From contig NZ_JAJQVM010000011.1 of NCBI RefSeq assembly GCF_021234875.1, forward strand, positions 1-64,000: a DNA stretch of 64,000 nucleotides, given 5' to 3'. Made by a program: the position numbers and the translations under genes. Below are positions 47,842 to 54,867 of this stretch, in pieces; within the stretch, counting starts at the first letter, position 1, and the number at the start of each line of letters is the position of its first letter. The notes under the pieces are model-generated. The model was not told the DNA's origin and made no database searches. It was given only the letters and a program-made list of their open reading frames with translations. The DNA is from Marinibactrum halimedae. GTDB lineage: Bacteria > Pseudomonadota > Gammaproteobacteria > Pseudomonadales > Cellvibrionaceae.

Positions 47842-48843
47842 ATGAAAACACTCGGGCAATTTTTAATCTCTCACGACGAAGAAAAAGATTTAGTGCTACT
47901 TTTAGAGCGAATTATGTTGTCTTGCAAAGAAATTGCCGTGCAATTACGTGAAGGAGCCTTAGCAGGAGTGTTGGGTTCAACTGATATCACCAACGTGCAA
48001 GGCGAGACACAAAAAAAGTTAGACATCATCGCCAATGAAGTTTTAAAGCGTAACTTATTAGACTTGGAGATGGTGGCAGGTATTGCATCCGAAGAGGAAG
48101 ACTTACCCGTTGCTGGCAATCATAAAGGCCGCTATTTAGTCGTGTTTGACCCTTTAGATGGCTCTTCCAATATTGATGTGAATGTTTCCGTCGGCACTAT
48201 TTTTTCCATTCTCGAAGTGCAATCAAATCAAGATTGCAGTCATCCCGACGCTTATTTACAACGCGGTCGACAACAAGTCGCAGCGGGTTACGTACTCTAC
48301 GGCCCCTCAGCCACGCTATGCCTGACCACCGGTGATGGCGTCCACCAATTCACGTTGTCTGATACCGGCGACTTTTTGCTGTGTCAGGAGCACATGCAGA
48401 TTCCCACTTCAACCCAAGAATTTGCCATTAACATGTCTAACCAACGATTCTGGGAACCGGAAACTCAACACTATGTGGGGGATTTATTAAAAGGGGCCGA
48501 CGGATCACGTGAGAAAAACTTCAATATGCGCTGGATCGCCTCAATGGTCGCTGACGTCCATCGTGTACTCACCAGAGGGGGAATATTCATGTACCCCTGG
48601 GATAACCGAGACCCCAATAAGCCGGGTAAATTGCGCTTAATGTACGAGGGAAACCCAATGAGTTTCTTAGTTGAGCAGGCCGGTGGGCTCTCTACTACCT
48701 GTTACGGAGATATACTTGATATAGAGCCGAAACACATTCACCAACGCGTATCGGTCGCACTTGGCTCTAAAGAGGAAATCAACACACTGATGGAATATCA
48801 CGCCAGTGCTCGTGACAATACAGCGGCAAAATTAAACACTTAA
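47842..48843 (+). CDS. fbp: Fructose-1,6-bisphosphatase, class 1
   Basis: 333 residues; the gluconeogenic step from fructose-1,6-bisphosphate to fructose-6-phosphate. Metal and phosphate motifs: ASEEED, VFDPLDGSSNIDVNVSVGTIFSI, RGGIFMYPWDNRDPNKPGKLRLMYEGNPMSFLVEQAGG and the C-terminal IHQRVSVALGSKEEI. Monocistronic, with a probable terminator at 48921. Confidence 0.96.
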   Translation: MKTLGQFLISHDEEKDLVLLLERIMLSCKEIAVQLREGALAGVLGSTDITNVQGETQKKLDIIANEVLKRNLLDLEMVAGIASEEEDLPVAGNHKGRYLVVFDPLDGSSNIDVNVSVGTIFSILEVQSNQDCSHPDAYLQRGRQQVAAGYVLYGPSATLCLTTGDGVHQFTLSDTGDFLLCQEHMQIPTSTQEFAINMSNQRFWEPETQHYVGDLLKGADGSREKNFNMRWIASMVADVHRVLTRGGIFMYPWDNRDPNKPGKLRLMYEGNPMSFLVEQAGGLSTTCYGDILDIEPKHIHQRVSVALGSKEEINTLMEYHASARDNTAAKLNT

Positions 48844-48869
48844 TAAAAAAAGATAATCTAGTAACGCTG

Positions 48870-48895
48870 AACATGCATCTCTAAACATGCATTCC
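48870..48895. repeat. Imperfect 13-bp tandem duplication
   Basis: AACATGCATCTCT followed by AAACATGCATTCC, downstream of fbp. Confidence 0.65.
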
Positions 48896-48920
48896 AGATA
48901 ATGGAATCGCTGAGCAGTTA

Positions 48921-48946
48921 ACTCTTTTTTTAAGAGTGCTTTTTTG
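48921..48946 (+). terminator. Probable fbp terminator
   Basis: ACTCTT/AAGAGT stem with a 5-T loop followed by GC and six T. Confidence 0.7.
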
Positions 48947-48967
48947 TATACACTTTTGCCTTATCTG

Positions 48968-49417
48968 TTACTGCTCAGTGCGCCCAGCAACCGCCTTAGA
49001 AGGAAACACATCTGATACATCACCTGTAGCATCTTCGGGAAGAGATGAAGAACAATTAGGTGAAGAAGTGGAGGCAGAATTTAATACAGGCGATGATGAG
49101 CCAGTTAGCCCAATCGCCTCTTCTTTTTTACAAAATACGCGGTATAAAGACACAATTAATTCTCGAGTGGTGTCATCTGATAAGCTGTAATAAATACGCT
49201 GTGCCTCTCGACGAGTCGTGACAATATTTTCTTCTCTAAGTTTTGCCAAATGTTGAGACAACGCAGACTGACTCAACCCCGCTATTGCTTCCAGCTCACC
49301 TGCGGTTTGCTCTTCTTTCGCCAAATTACACAACACCAATAACCGACTGCGATGCGCAAGCAACTTTAACAACCGCTCTGCCTCTACGGCGACTTGCTGC
49401 ATATTTTGTAGATCCAT
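48968..49417 (-). CDS. ArsR-family regulator, BigR/SqrR-like cysteine pair
   Basis: 149 residues. A winged helix-turn-helix of the ArsR/SmtB family (about 10-100): LLKLLAHRSRLLVLCNLAKEEQTAGELEAIAGLSQSALSQHLAKLREENIVTTRREAQRIYYSL. Cys30 and Cys96 lie 66 residues apart at the positions of the two sulfide-sensing cysteines of BigR and SqrR, and no metal-site Cys/His cluster is seen. It is therefore probably a persulfide- or redox-responsive repressor. It has an extra Ser-rich tail of about 45 residues (TGSSSPVLNSASTSSPNCSSSL) not usual in the family. No sulfur oxidation gene is adjacent. Confidence 0.88.
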   Translation of the reverse strand: MDLQNMQQVAVEAERLLKLLAHRSRLLVLCNLAKEEQTAGELEAIAGLSQSALSQHLAKLREENIVTTRREAQRIYYSLSDDTTRELIVSLYRVFCKKEEAIGLTGSSSPVLNSASTSSPNCSSSLPEDATGDVSDVFPSKAVAGRTEQ

Positions 49418-49781
49418 ATCACACCATTTACCCGACGGAATCTGTCTACCATCACCCTCTCAACTCAAGCGCCCACTCCTCAATGCATCCTAAATACGGT
49501 GGAAATGCACTAACAAGAGGCGATTTTCTTAACCTCAGTCTAAGCTTAGCGAACATTTAAAAAGTCGCTTGGCAATTTCTAACGATTCACCCGTGTTTCA
49601 CAGGAACCTTTCAAAAAGTCATCGAATACCTCTGTAGCGGGCACATCATCGTGTAAAGTCAGCGATATTGCACCAACACCCCTTGATTATTTATAAGAAC
49701 AACCCATTTCTGGTGAATGGGTAATTAAGGCAATCAAGCCCCCCACTACTTACATACAACACAACCTAAATGGATACTGCT
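49418..49781. other. Divergent intergenic region, ArsR gene and ppa
   Basis: A 10-bp palindrome CTAAGCTTAG (49540-49549) is a possible operator. A small inverted repeat CCCATT/AATGGG lies near 49707-49722. No gene was recognised. Confidence 0.45.
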
Positions 49782-50312
49782 ATGAGCTTTGAGAAAGTAC
49801 CTGCCGGTAAAAACGTACCTGATGAAGTTAACGTCGTCATCGAAATCCCTATGAATGGCGACCCCATCAAATACGAAATCGATAAAGACAGCGACGCCAT
49901 CTTTGTCGATCGTATGCTCGGCACTGCCATGCATTACCCATGCAATTACGGATATGTTCCCAACACCTTATGTGGTGACGGAGATCCAGCGGATGTCTTA
50001 GTTGTCATGCCATTACCACTGCTGACCGGTTCAGTGATTCGCTGTCGCCCAGTTGGGGTCTTGAAAATGACCGACGAATCCGGTGAAGACGCTAAAGTGA
50101 TTGCCGTACCTGTGGATAAAGTCACCCCGCTGTACAAAGACGTACAAACCGTGACTGATTTGCCAGAATTGCTGTTGAATCAAATCACCCACTTCTTTGA
50201 ACACTACAAAGATTTAGAAAAAGGAAAGTGGGTAAAAGTGGACGGCTGGGAAGGCGTCGAAGCCGCGAAGAAAGAAATCAGCGATTCAGTTGAGCGTTAC
50301 GAAAACAGCTAA
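49782..50312 (+). CDS. ppa: Inorganic pyrophosphatase
   Basis: 176 residues, exactly the E. coli length, with the start at 49782 ([10 protein letters not shown]) rather than the upstream ATG at 49770. It hydrolyses pyrophosphate to phosphate. Active-site residues: [25 protein letters not shown], the DGDPADVLV signature with metal-binding Asp, and [10 protein letters not shown]. Cytoplasmic family I enzyme. Convergent with the repeat protein gene. Confidence 0.96.
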   Translation: MSFEKVPAGKNVPDEVNVVIEIPMNGDPIKYEIDKDSDAIFVDRMLGTAMHYPCNYGYVPNTLCGDGDPADVLVVMPLPLLTGSVIRCRPVGVLKMTDESGEDAKVIAVPVDKVTPLYKDVQTVTDLPELLLNQITHFFEHYKDLEKGKWVKVDGWEGVEAAKKEISDSVERYENS

Positions 50313-50397
50313 TCGTGCCTGCCACTCATCATTCTTAATCAGAGGCGCTGTCGTGAAAAATACAGGGCCGTGATGAAGACAAACTTAGGTGGCAACG

Positions 50398-50418
50398 GGG
50401 CTTGTACTGTACAAGCCC
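50398..50418. terminator. Inverted repeat between convergent genes
   Basis: A perfect 9-bp stem GGGCTTGTA/TACAAGCCC around CTG lies between ppa and the convergent repeat-protein gene. There is no strong T-run, so it may be a weak terminator or another site. Confidence 0.5.
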
Positions 50419-50434
50419 TCATTACTTACCATCG

Positions 50435-51100
50435 CTATCCATTCGGGCTCGCCAATGAAATACCGCTAATGTCTGGGTTCAACGGGGCTGGCTTGTCCAC
50501 TTTCTCGCCCATATCACTGCCAACAGGCGCCAAGTCCATATCACTAATATCCACTTGAACATCCGGTATCTCTTCAGACAAGGTTTCAAGATCCTCGCCC
50601 ACAGGCGCTACATCGAGACGGCTGATGTCCACCACTACGGCTTCAGGTCGCTCAATCTCACCCTCTTGAATCAAATTCCCCTGCTGAGCCGAAACCGATA
50701 AGTGAGAGATATCCACAGCGACTTCCTGAGCCTCCCCTGAGCGGTGCTGGCTCTCCACCAAATCTGCCCCCACCGGCGCTAAGGTCCACGCGGTTGCCGC
50801 TTCCCGAGCGCGAGCGGCTCGTTCACGATTTCCAACCGGCTTTGGTGAAGAACGAGGGGCATTTTTGGACGACTCCACCACCGCAACGATGGCACCTGCT
50901 TTCTGAATTGCGGCTTTGTATTTTTCCGCCGTTGCCTGGTTCAACCCTTTTTTAAGCGTGACAGAGCCACCCGCAAACAACTGTTCTACTTTTTGGGCAT
51001 CTATTTTGAACAGCATACCCAACTTTTGTTTTACCTCCGCCAGTGGCTGACCAATGACAATATCACCACGAAAGACTAGGTCGTAAGTAAGATCCGACAT
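50435..51100 (-). CDS. Hypothetical protein with DLAPVG-type repeats
   Basis: 221 residues, not assigned to a named family. The N-terminal domain (about 1-75, FRGDIVIGQPLAEVKQKLGMLFKIDAQKVEQLFAGGSVTLKKGLNQATAEKYKAAIQKAGA) looks like the small alpha/beta module of the ribosomal L7/L12 C-terminal type found in some regulatory and membrane proteins. A Lys/Arg-rich linker follows. The C-terminal half carries four to five degenerate repeats of the form VDIS-x-x-DLAPVG-x-DL (TLAPVGADLVE, VDISRLDVAPVGEDL, VDISDMDLAPVGSDM, PDISGISLASP). No signal peptide; probably cytoplasmic. Function unknown. Confidence 0.82.
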   Translation of the reverse strand: MSDLTYDLVFRGDIVIGQPLAEVKQKLGMLFKIDAQKVEQLFAGGSVTLKKGLNQATAEKYKAAIQKAGAIVAVVESSKNAPRSSPKPVGNRERAARAREAATAWTLAPVGADLVESQHRSGEAQEVAVDISHLSVSAQQGNLIQEGEIERPEAVVVDISRLDVAPVGEDLETLSEEIPDVQVDISDMDLAPVGSDMGEKVDKPAPLNPDISGISLASPNG

Positions 51101-51117
51101 GTTGTATCCCGAACGTA

Positions 51118-51360
51118 ATGGAATCGAGCAAGTTTATTGATACTGCCGTGTGCCTGCAGGCTCAGATGAGTTACTTGCCACCCCATCGAGTAAATTATGT
51201 AAGAAAAATCGACAATGGCGCTTTCATTCTCTTACTCAGTGTAGGCAATAACGCACAACAGCTGGCACCAGGGGCGTCTAGTTTTGTTATACCGGAATTC
51301 GGAATAATACGCACCGGAATTGGCGTGCTGTTACACTCTCCAATTCTGCCTAACAAATGA
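51118..51360 (+). CDS. Possible small hypothetical protein
   Basis: 80 residues, no family recognised. The frame occupies otherwise empty sequence, is divergent from the repeat protein gene and precedes the coiled-coil gene on the same strand. Hydrophobic and beta-prone stretches (GAFILLLSVGNN, SFVIPEFGIIRTGIGVLL) look protein-like. No Shine-Dalgarno is seen, and a start at 51166 is possible. It could still be chance. Confidence 0.4.
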   Translation: MESSKFIDTAVCLQAQMSYLPPHRVNYVRKIDNGAFILLLSVGNNAQQLAPGASSFVIPEFGIIRTGIGVLLHSPILPNK

Positions 51361-51396
51361 TAAATATTCATTCACCGCAACAGGAAGTTGCTCACT

Positions 51397-51621
51397 ATGA
51401 AAAGCGACGGAAAACTCGCACGGTCTTTAGGAACTCTCGACAGAAAAATTCTCATCAAAACTTTAGAGGAAGAAATTCAACAACTACAAAAAAAAATCGA
51501 AGCACTGGAAAACGAAAATACAAAGACACTTATCGCCGACCGGGGTGGATTACAATGCGCCTTAGCAAAACGTCACCGCATTTTCAGCGCATTGCATTCT
51601 CCGCCACTAAAAGGCCATTAA
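51397..51621 (+). CDS. Small coiled-coil protein
   Basis: 74 residues. The ATG at 51397 has GGAAG about 9 nt upstream. The central segment KILIKTLEEEIQQLQKKIEALENENTK is a strong coiled coil with heptad spacing. The C-terminus is basic. No family is recognised; such proteins often form dimers or adapters. Possibly cotranscribed with the frame at 51118. Confidence 0.6.
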   Translation: MKSDGKLARSLGTLDRKILIKTLEEEIQQLQKKIEALENENTKTLIADRGGLQCALAKRHRIFSALHSPPLKGH

Positions 51622-51674
51622 TGTCATTCAAATGCGAACTGCTTGAGTGGTGATGACATGCTTGTAAACTAACA

Positions 51675-51704
51675 TCGTCACCACACTCGTCGTCACCACA
51701 CTTT
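51675..51704. repeat. 15-bp tandem duplication
   Basis: TCGTCACCACACTCG and TCGTCACCACACTTT follow each other between the coiled-coil gene and cysE. Confidence 0.85.
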
Positions 51705-51761
51705 CGTATTTCATCAGCATTAACGCCCGATAACCACAAGGAAGTTAATCCTTCTGCTCGG

Positions 51762-52595
51762 TTAAAGGCACTGATCCATAGTCTTGGCGGGGTCTGCGCC
51801 GGTGTGACTCACCTTAGCCGTGCGCACCACCTTGGCCGGCACCCCTGCAACAGTGGCGTATGCCGGTACACTTTCCAACACAACACTGCCTGCCGCAAGC
51901 TTGGCGCACATACCAATGTCAATATTACCTAATACTTTCACACCCGCGCTCACCAATACCCCTCTGCGAACCGTCGGATGACGCTTAGTATGTGCCGCCC
52001 CAGAGCCACCCAAGGTGGTAGCATGAAGGAAAGACACCTCATCTTCTACCACTGCGGTTTCACCAATCACGACCCCAGTAGCATGATCAATCATAATACC
52101 CGCCCCGATAGTAGCCGCCGGGTGAATATCCACATTGAAAATTTCTGAAATGCGCGAATGCAACAAAAACGCTAATGGTTTACGACCTTCTCGCCAAAGC
52201 TGATGAGCAATGCGGTACCCCTGAAGGGCATGAAACCCTTTAAAATTCAAAAAGGGCATAATAAATTGATCACACGCCGCATCTCTGTCATACCACGCTT
52301 TAATATCGCGCAGCATCTGGCGCTCGATACCTGCGTTCTGATTCATCGCCTCAAGAATCACATCCCTCAAAAGAGCGGCTGGCGCATCTGAACTGCCCAG
52401 CAAGGATGATAAATAAAAGCTAATGGCCTCTTTAAAGCCCTCATGATGAAGCACAGCACCATGATAAAAGCTCGCCAAATAAGGTTCGTTATCCACAGCG
52501 GCCAACGCCTCTTCACGTATTGTCAACCAAATAGCAGAAAGGTCTTCTAACGCTTCGGAGGCTTTTTCAGGGATATCTGTGGATGTCAGCGACAT
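51762..52595 (-). CDS. cysE: Serine O-acetyltransferase
   Basis: 277 residues; first step of cysteine synthesis, acetylating L-serine. The N-terminal helical domain (WLTIREEALAAVDNEPYLASFYHGAVLHHEGF) is followed by the left-handed beta-helix: VDIHPAATIGAGIMIDHATGVVIGETAVVEDEVSFLHATTLGGSG, containing the catalytic His of the ATGVVIGE region. RHPTVRRGVLVSAGVKVLGNIDIG completes the hexapeptide coils. It looks like the long CysE form rather than EpsC. Confidence 0.95.
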   Translation of the reverse strand: MSLTSTDIPEKASEALEDLSAIWLTIREEALAAVDNEPYLASFYHGAVLHHEGFKEAISFYLSSLLGSSDAPAALLRDVILEAMNQNAGIERQMLRDIKAWYDRDAACDQFIMPFLNFKGFHALQGYRIAHQLWREGRKPLAFLLHSRISEIFNVDIHPAATIGAGIMIDHATGVVIGETAVVEDEVSFLHATTLGGSGAAHTKRHPTVRRGVLVSAGVKVLGNIDIGMCAKLAAGSVVLESVPAYATVAGVPAKVVRTAKVSHTGADPAKTMDQCL

Positions 52596-52724
52596 AATTA
52601 ATTCACTTTCTTGTTAGTCCAAACCCCACCTCAAAAGCTTGTGCCTTTGTTTTTAAAATACGATGTGAGATTCAATGCATGGAGTAGTTGATGGCAACGA
52701 AAGAACAAATCAACCTTTTCTCTT

Positions 52725-52788
52725 TATATCTTGTCCAACTTATATCTTGTCCAACATGTCACTTTTCTACGGTGTCACTTTTCTACGC
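52725..52788. repeat. Two adjoining 16-bp tandem duplications
   Basis: TATATCTTGTCCAAC(T/A) is present twice (52725-52740, 52741-52756), followed at once by TGTCACTTTTCTACG(G/C) twice (52757-52772, 52773-52788). Each pair has one mismatch, at the last base. Confidence 0.95.
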
Positions 52789-52857
52789 CTCATCTTTGCA
52801 ACACATAACCTCACCATCTGACTTCCTCTCAAGCGGCATCATTTACTCATTTTTTGT

Positions 52858-53610
52858 TCATTCACTCTTTTTACTCGCCAAAGGCAAGTGAACAAAACGC
52901 GCGAAGATTTGGTCTAAATTTTCAATAATGACGCTTTTCAGCTCAATATCCTGCTCCAAAAGCCACCCCTTAAACTTATGATTGCTCCGTGCCTGTTCGT
53001 CCCACGCACGCTCAAATACACGAGCAACCGGCTTGTAACTTAAATGCCAAGGTTCACAAGCAACGCCAAAGTTGTCTTTATTGTTATTCACATTCATAAA
53101 GGGGCGAAAAAAACCGTCTTCTGCCTGTGCGGATAACCACTCATCCAGCCAGAGGTAAAACTCCCCCATAACACCACTAGGTTGAGTTTCTTCGTAAGTT
53201 AACTGCAAGGTATACCCTTTGGGTAATACGTTCGGCGCATAAATATCCACGTCTGTACCCCAATGGTGACGTGACGTCCCTGGGAGCGCACTCCAACGTA
53301 GAATCGCTTCAACCCAAGACCATTCGGGTAACTCCGGGCACGACATCGGTACTTCATTTTGATCCAAAACCGGCCTCTCCCCCCGTGCTTTCTTGTTCCA
53401 AATGTGCAATTGACGCTTGGCACTACGAAAACCGCTAGCCACACGAATCTCAAAACCTTGCTCTTTTCCAGCTTTAAAGAGTGCCTGTAATGGCTGCTCT
53501 AAAGACGAGTTGAGCAACACATTTTCCTGACAAAAAGAAATAGGTGACAAATGCACCTCCGTCGCACCAAACAGCATGTCGGGAGTCACGTTAATTTTCG
53601 CTTTATTCAT
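52858..53610 (-). CDS. VanY-type D-Ala-D-Ala carboxypeptidase (M15)
   Basis: About 250 residues from the ATG at 53610. M15B peptidase motifs: EIRVASGFRSAKRQLHIWNKK, the zinc site SRHHWGTDVDIYAP (HxxxxxxD), and EPWHLSYKP with the catalytic Glu and third zinc His. No clear signal peptide, so its location is uncertain. It probably trims D-Ala or LD-linked peptides during wall recycling. Confidence 0.9.
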   Translation of the reverse strand: MNKAKINVTPDMLFGATEVHLSPISFCQENVLLNSSLEQPLQALFKAGKEQGFEIRVASGFRSAKRQLHIWNKKARGERPVLDQNEVPMSCPELPEWSWVEAILRWSALPGTSRHHWGTDVDIYAPNVLPKGYTLQLTYEETQPSGVMGEFYLWLDEWLSAQAEDGFFRPFMNVNNNKDNFGVACEPWHLSYKPVARVFERAWDEQARSNHKFKGWLLEQDIELKSVIIENLDQIFARFVHLPLASKKSE

Positions 53611-53794
53611 AAAAACCAATGGATAACCTTACTTTTGACATAGCGCACAGCGTTTTTCTGGTCTACTTTTTAAGCAGCAGTGTAGCGTGGCAATCACTTT
53701 GCGCAGTATTGCAGAGCGATGTACTATAGTTTTTTGATATAAAATCACGATCTATATTCATTGAAAATAATAAATGGTAACGAGGCCGGTTCAC

Positions 53795-54070
53795 ATGAAC
53801 CCAACACAAAGTGATTTGATTCATTTAAAAAATATTGGTGCTGCGTCTGTTAACATCCTACACGCGGTGGGAGTGCATAATGTTGATGACCTTAAGACGC
53901 TCGGGCCAGTAGAGACATACATGCGCATCAAAAATCGCGGGATTAGTGTTTCTAAAGTCATGCTGTATGCACTTCAGGGTGCGCTTGATGATGTTCATTG
54001 GAATGACTTAACACCGGACGTAAAAACCCAATTGGTCGAAGAAACGAGAAAAGATCGTGCCGACGCGTAA
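53795..54070 (+). CDS. TfoX C-terminal domain protein
   Basis: 91 residues from the ATG at 53795, with GAGG 8 nt upstream. The helix-hairpin-like sequence DLIHLKNIGAASVNILHAVGVHNVDDLKTLGPVETYMRIK and ALQGALDDVHWNDLTPDVKTQLV matches the C-terminal half of TfoX/Sxy competence regulators. The N-terminal TfoX domain is absent, as in many stand-alone members, so a role in competence is not assured. Confidence 0.88.
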   Translation: MNPTQSDLIHLKNIGAASVNILHAVGVHNVDDLKTLGPVETYMRIKNRGISVSKVMLYALQGALDDVHWNDLTPDVKTQLVEETRKDRADA

Positions 54071-54190
54071 AGTGTAGAAACCTTAGAGGCTTCACTTTTT
54101 AAGAGCGACACATACCATCTCGTAGCGCATTCGTATGACTCAGATAGGGAATTCTCTAGGAATTCCCTCCTGTGTTGTTGATCTTAACGA

Positions 54191-54226
54191 TATCACCCTA
54201 CAGTTGGTTATCACCCTAAGGTTGTC
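54191..54226. repeat. 18-bp tandem duplication
   Basis: TATCACCCTACAGTTGGT and TATCACCCTAAGGTTGTC, three mismatches, downstream of the TfoX-like gene. Confidence 0.75.
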
Positions 54227-54278
54227 TCATTCCGACTTGATGAGTTGAAGCCTATGATTCTGAGGTCTTCCAACTTTT

Positions 54279-54338
54279 ATTATTTTCATCCCCATTGTTT
54301 TCATCCTTAGTGTTTTCTTACTTACAGTTTTCATACCC
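54279..54338. repeat. 15-bp tandem repeat, four copies
   Basis: ATTATTTTCATCCCC, ATTGTTTTCATCCTT, AGTGTTTTCTTACTT and ACAGTTTTCATACCC in direct succession. Confidence 0.85.
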
Positions 54339-54462
54339 AGCCACTATCACCTGAATAGCGCTCCCTATGATGAAAAAAGGGCGCTATCCCTCAACTCTTT
54401 CTTCGTCTTGGCTTACTTTGGTACTCATCTAAAAATTAATACAAAAAATATTCAACTTTCTC

Positions 54463-54490
54463 TTTACATGATAATGAGATTTGTTATCAT
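54463..54490 (+). promoter_or_regulatory. Sigma-70 promoter of the small RNA candidate
   Basis: TTTACA (54463-54468) and TATCAT (54485-54490) are separated by 16 nt, each one change from consensus. Transcription should begin near 54497. Confidence 0.75.
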
Positions 54491-54494
54491 TCTC
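54470..54494 (+). promoter_or_regulatory. Overlapping Fur boxes
   Basis: GATAATGAGATTTGTTATC (54470-54488) matches the 19-bp Fur consensus at 15 positions. A second box offset by 6 bp (54476-54494) matches at 13. They cover the spacer and -10 of the promoter, so iron-loaded Fur would repress. Confidence 0.78.
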
Positions 54495-54496
54495 AT

Positions 54497-54601
54497 ATCG
54501 GTTGTCATCAACCGGTACGAGAAGCGCCCAATTGCTACGGACTCTTCTCCTTATCAGGCTAATCACGGTTGTTGCCACCTCTACCCGGGGGTGGCCTTTT
54601 T
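54497..54601 (+). ncRNA. Fur-regulated small RNA candidate (RyhB/PrrF-like)
   Basis: A transcript of about 105 nt runs from a Fur-box-covered promoter to a strong terminator. It opens with a 6-bp hairpin CGGTTG/CAACCG (54499-54514), followed by about 59 nt with little apparent structure (54515-54573), then the terminator. This is the layout of RyhB and PrrF RNAs, which repress iron-using proteins when iron is scarce. No primary similarity to RyhB was verified, and no protein frame fits. Confidence 0.7.
54574..54601 (+). terminator. Terminator of the small RNA candidate
   Basis: GCCACCTC and GGGGTGGC pair over 8 bp (one G-U) around the loop TACCCG, followed by C and five T. Confidence 0.85.
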
Positions 54602-54867
54602 ACCTCCAATTTTTCCCCCAACGTAACTTTTCGTATCCATACATTACCCCCGCTCAACAATTCACTTTATACCCAGCAATGCCCTTTCTGCCATGGCTGA
54701 ATATTTTCTCTAACAGTGTCTTTGAAATTCTGAACATTGAATTTTTTTCAGTCACACTTATCTATTAACCAGTAAGTTTGCCAATACTCCACTGCAACAA
54801 AGCTTGAATAGAGATTGGCATAGGCGATACCTCTTTACCCTATCAACAAACTGCTCAATGAGGTTTT
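54602..54867. other. Gap between small RNA candidate and protease gene
   Basis: No gene recognised. The frame 54481-54768 crosses the hairpins of the RNA candidate and is rejected. The protease promoter is expected here. Confidence 0.4.

Noticed and set aside
48936-49190. Plus-strand frame opposite the ArsR-type gene
   Set aside because: It is the complement of the Ser-rich tail; the ArsR frame has clear helix-turn-helix coding.
52688-52891. Plus-strand frame of 67 codons upstream of the VanY-type gene
   Set aside because: Most of it is formed by the 16-bp tandem duplications, and it runs into the convergent gene.
10820-54338. CRISPR-like arrays suggested by short direct repeats
   Set aside because: The repeats are contiguous tandem units without spacers, 10-18 bp long and different at each locus; no cas genes are present.
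54481-54768. Plus-strand frame of 95 codons in the gap before the HtrA gene
   Set aside because: It begins inside the promoter and crosses the hairpins and terminator of the RNA candidate; no domain or ribosome binding site.
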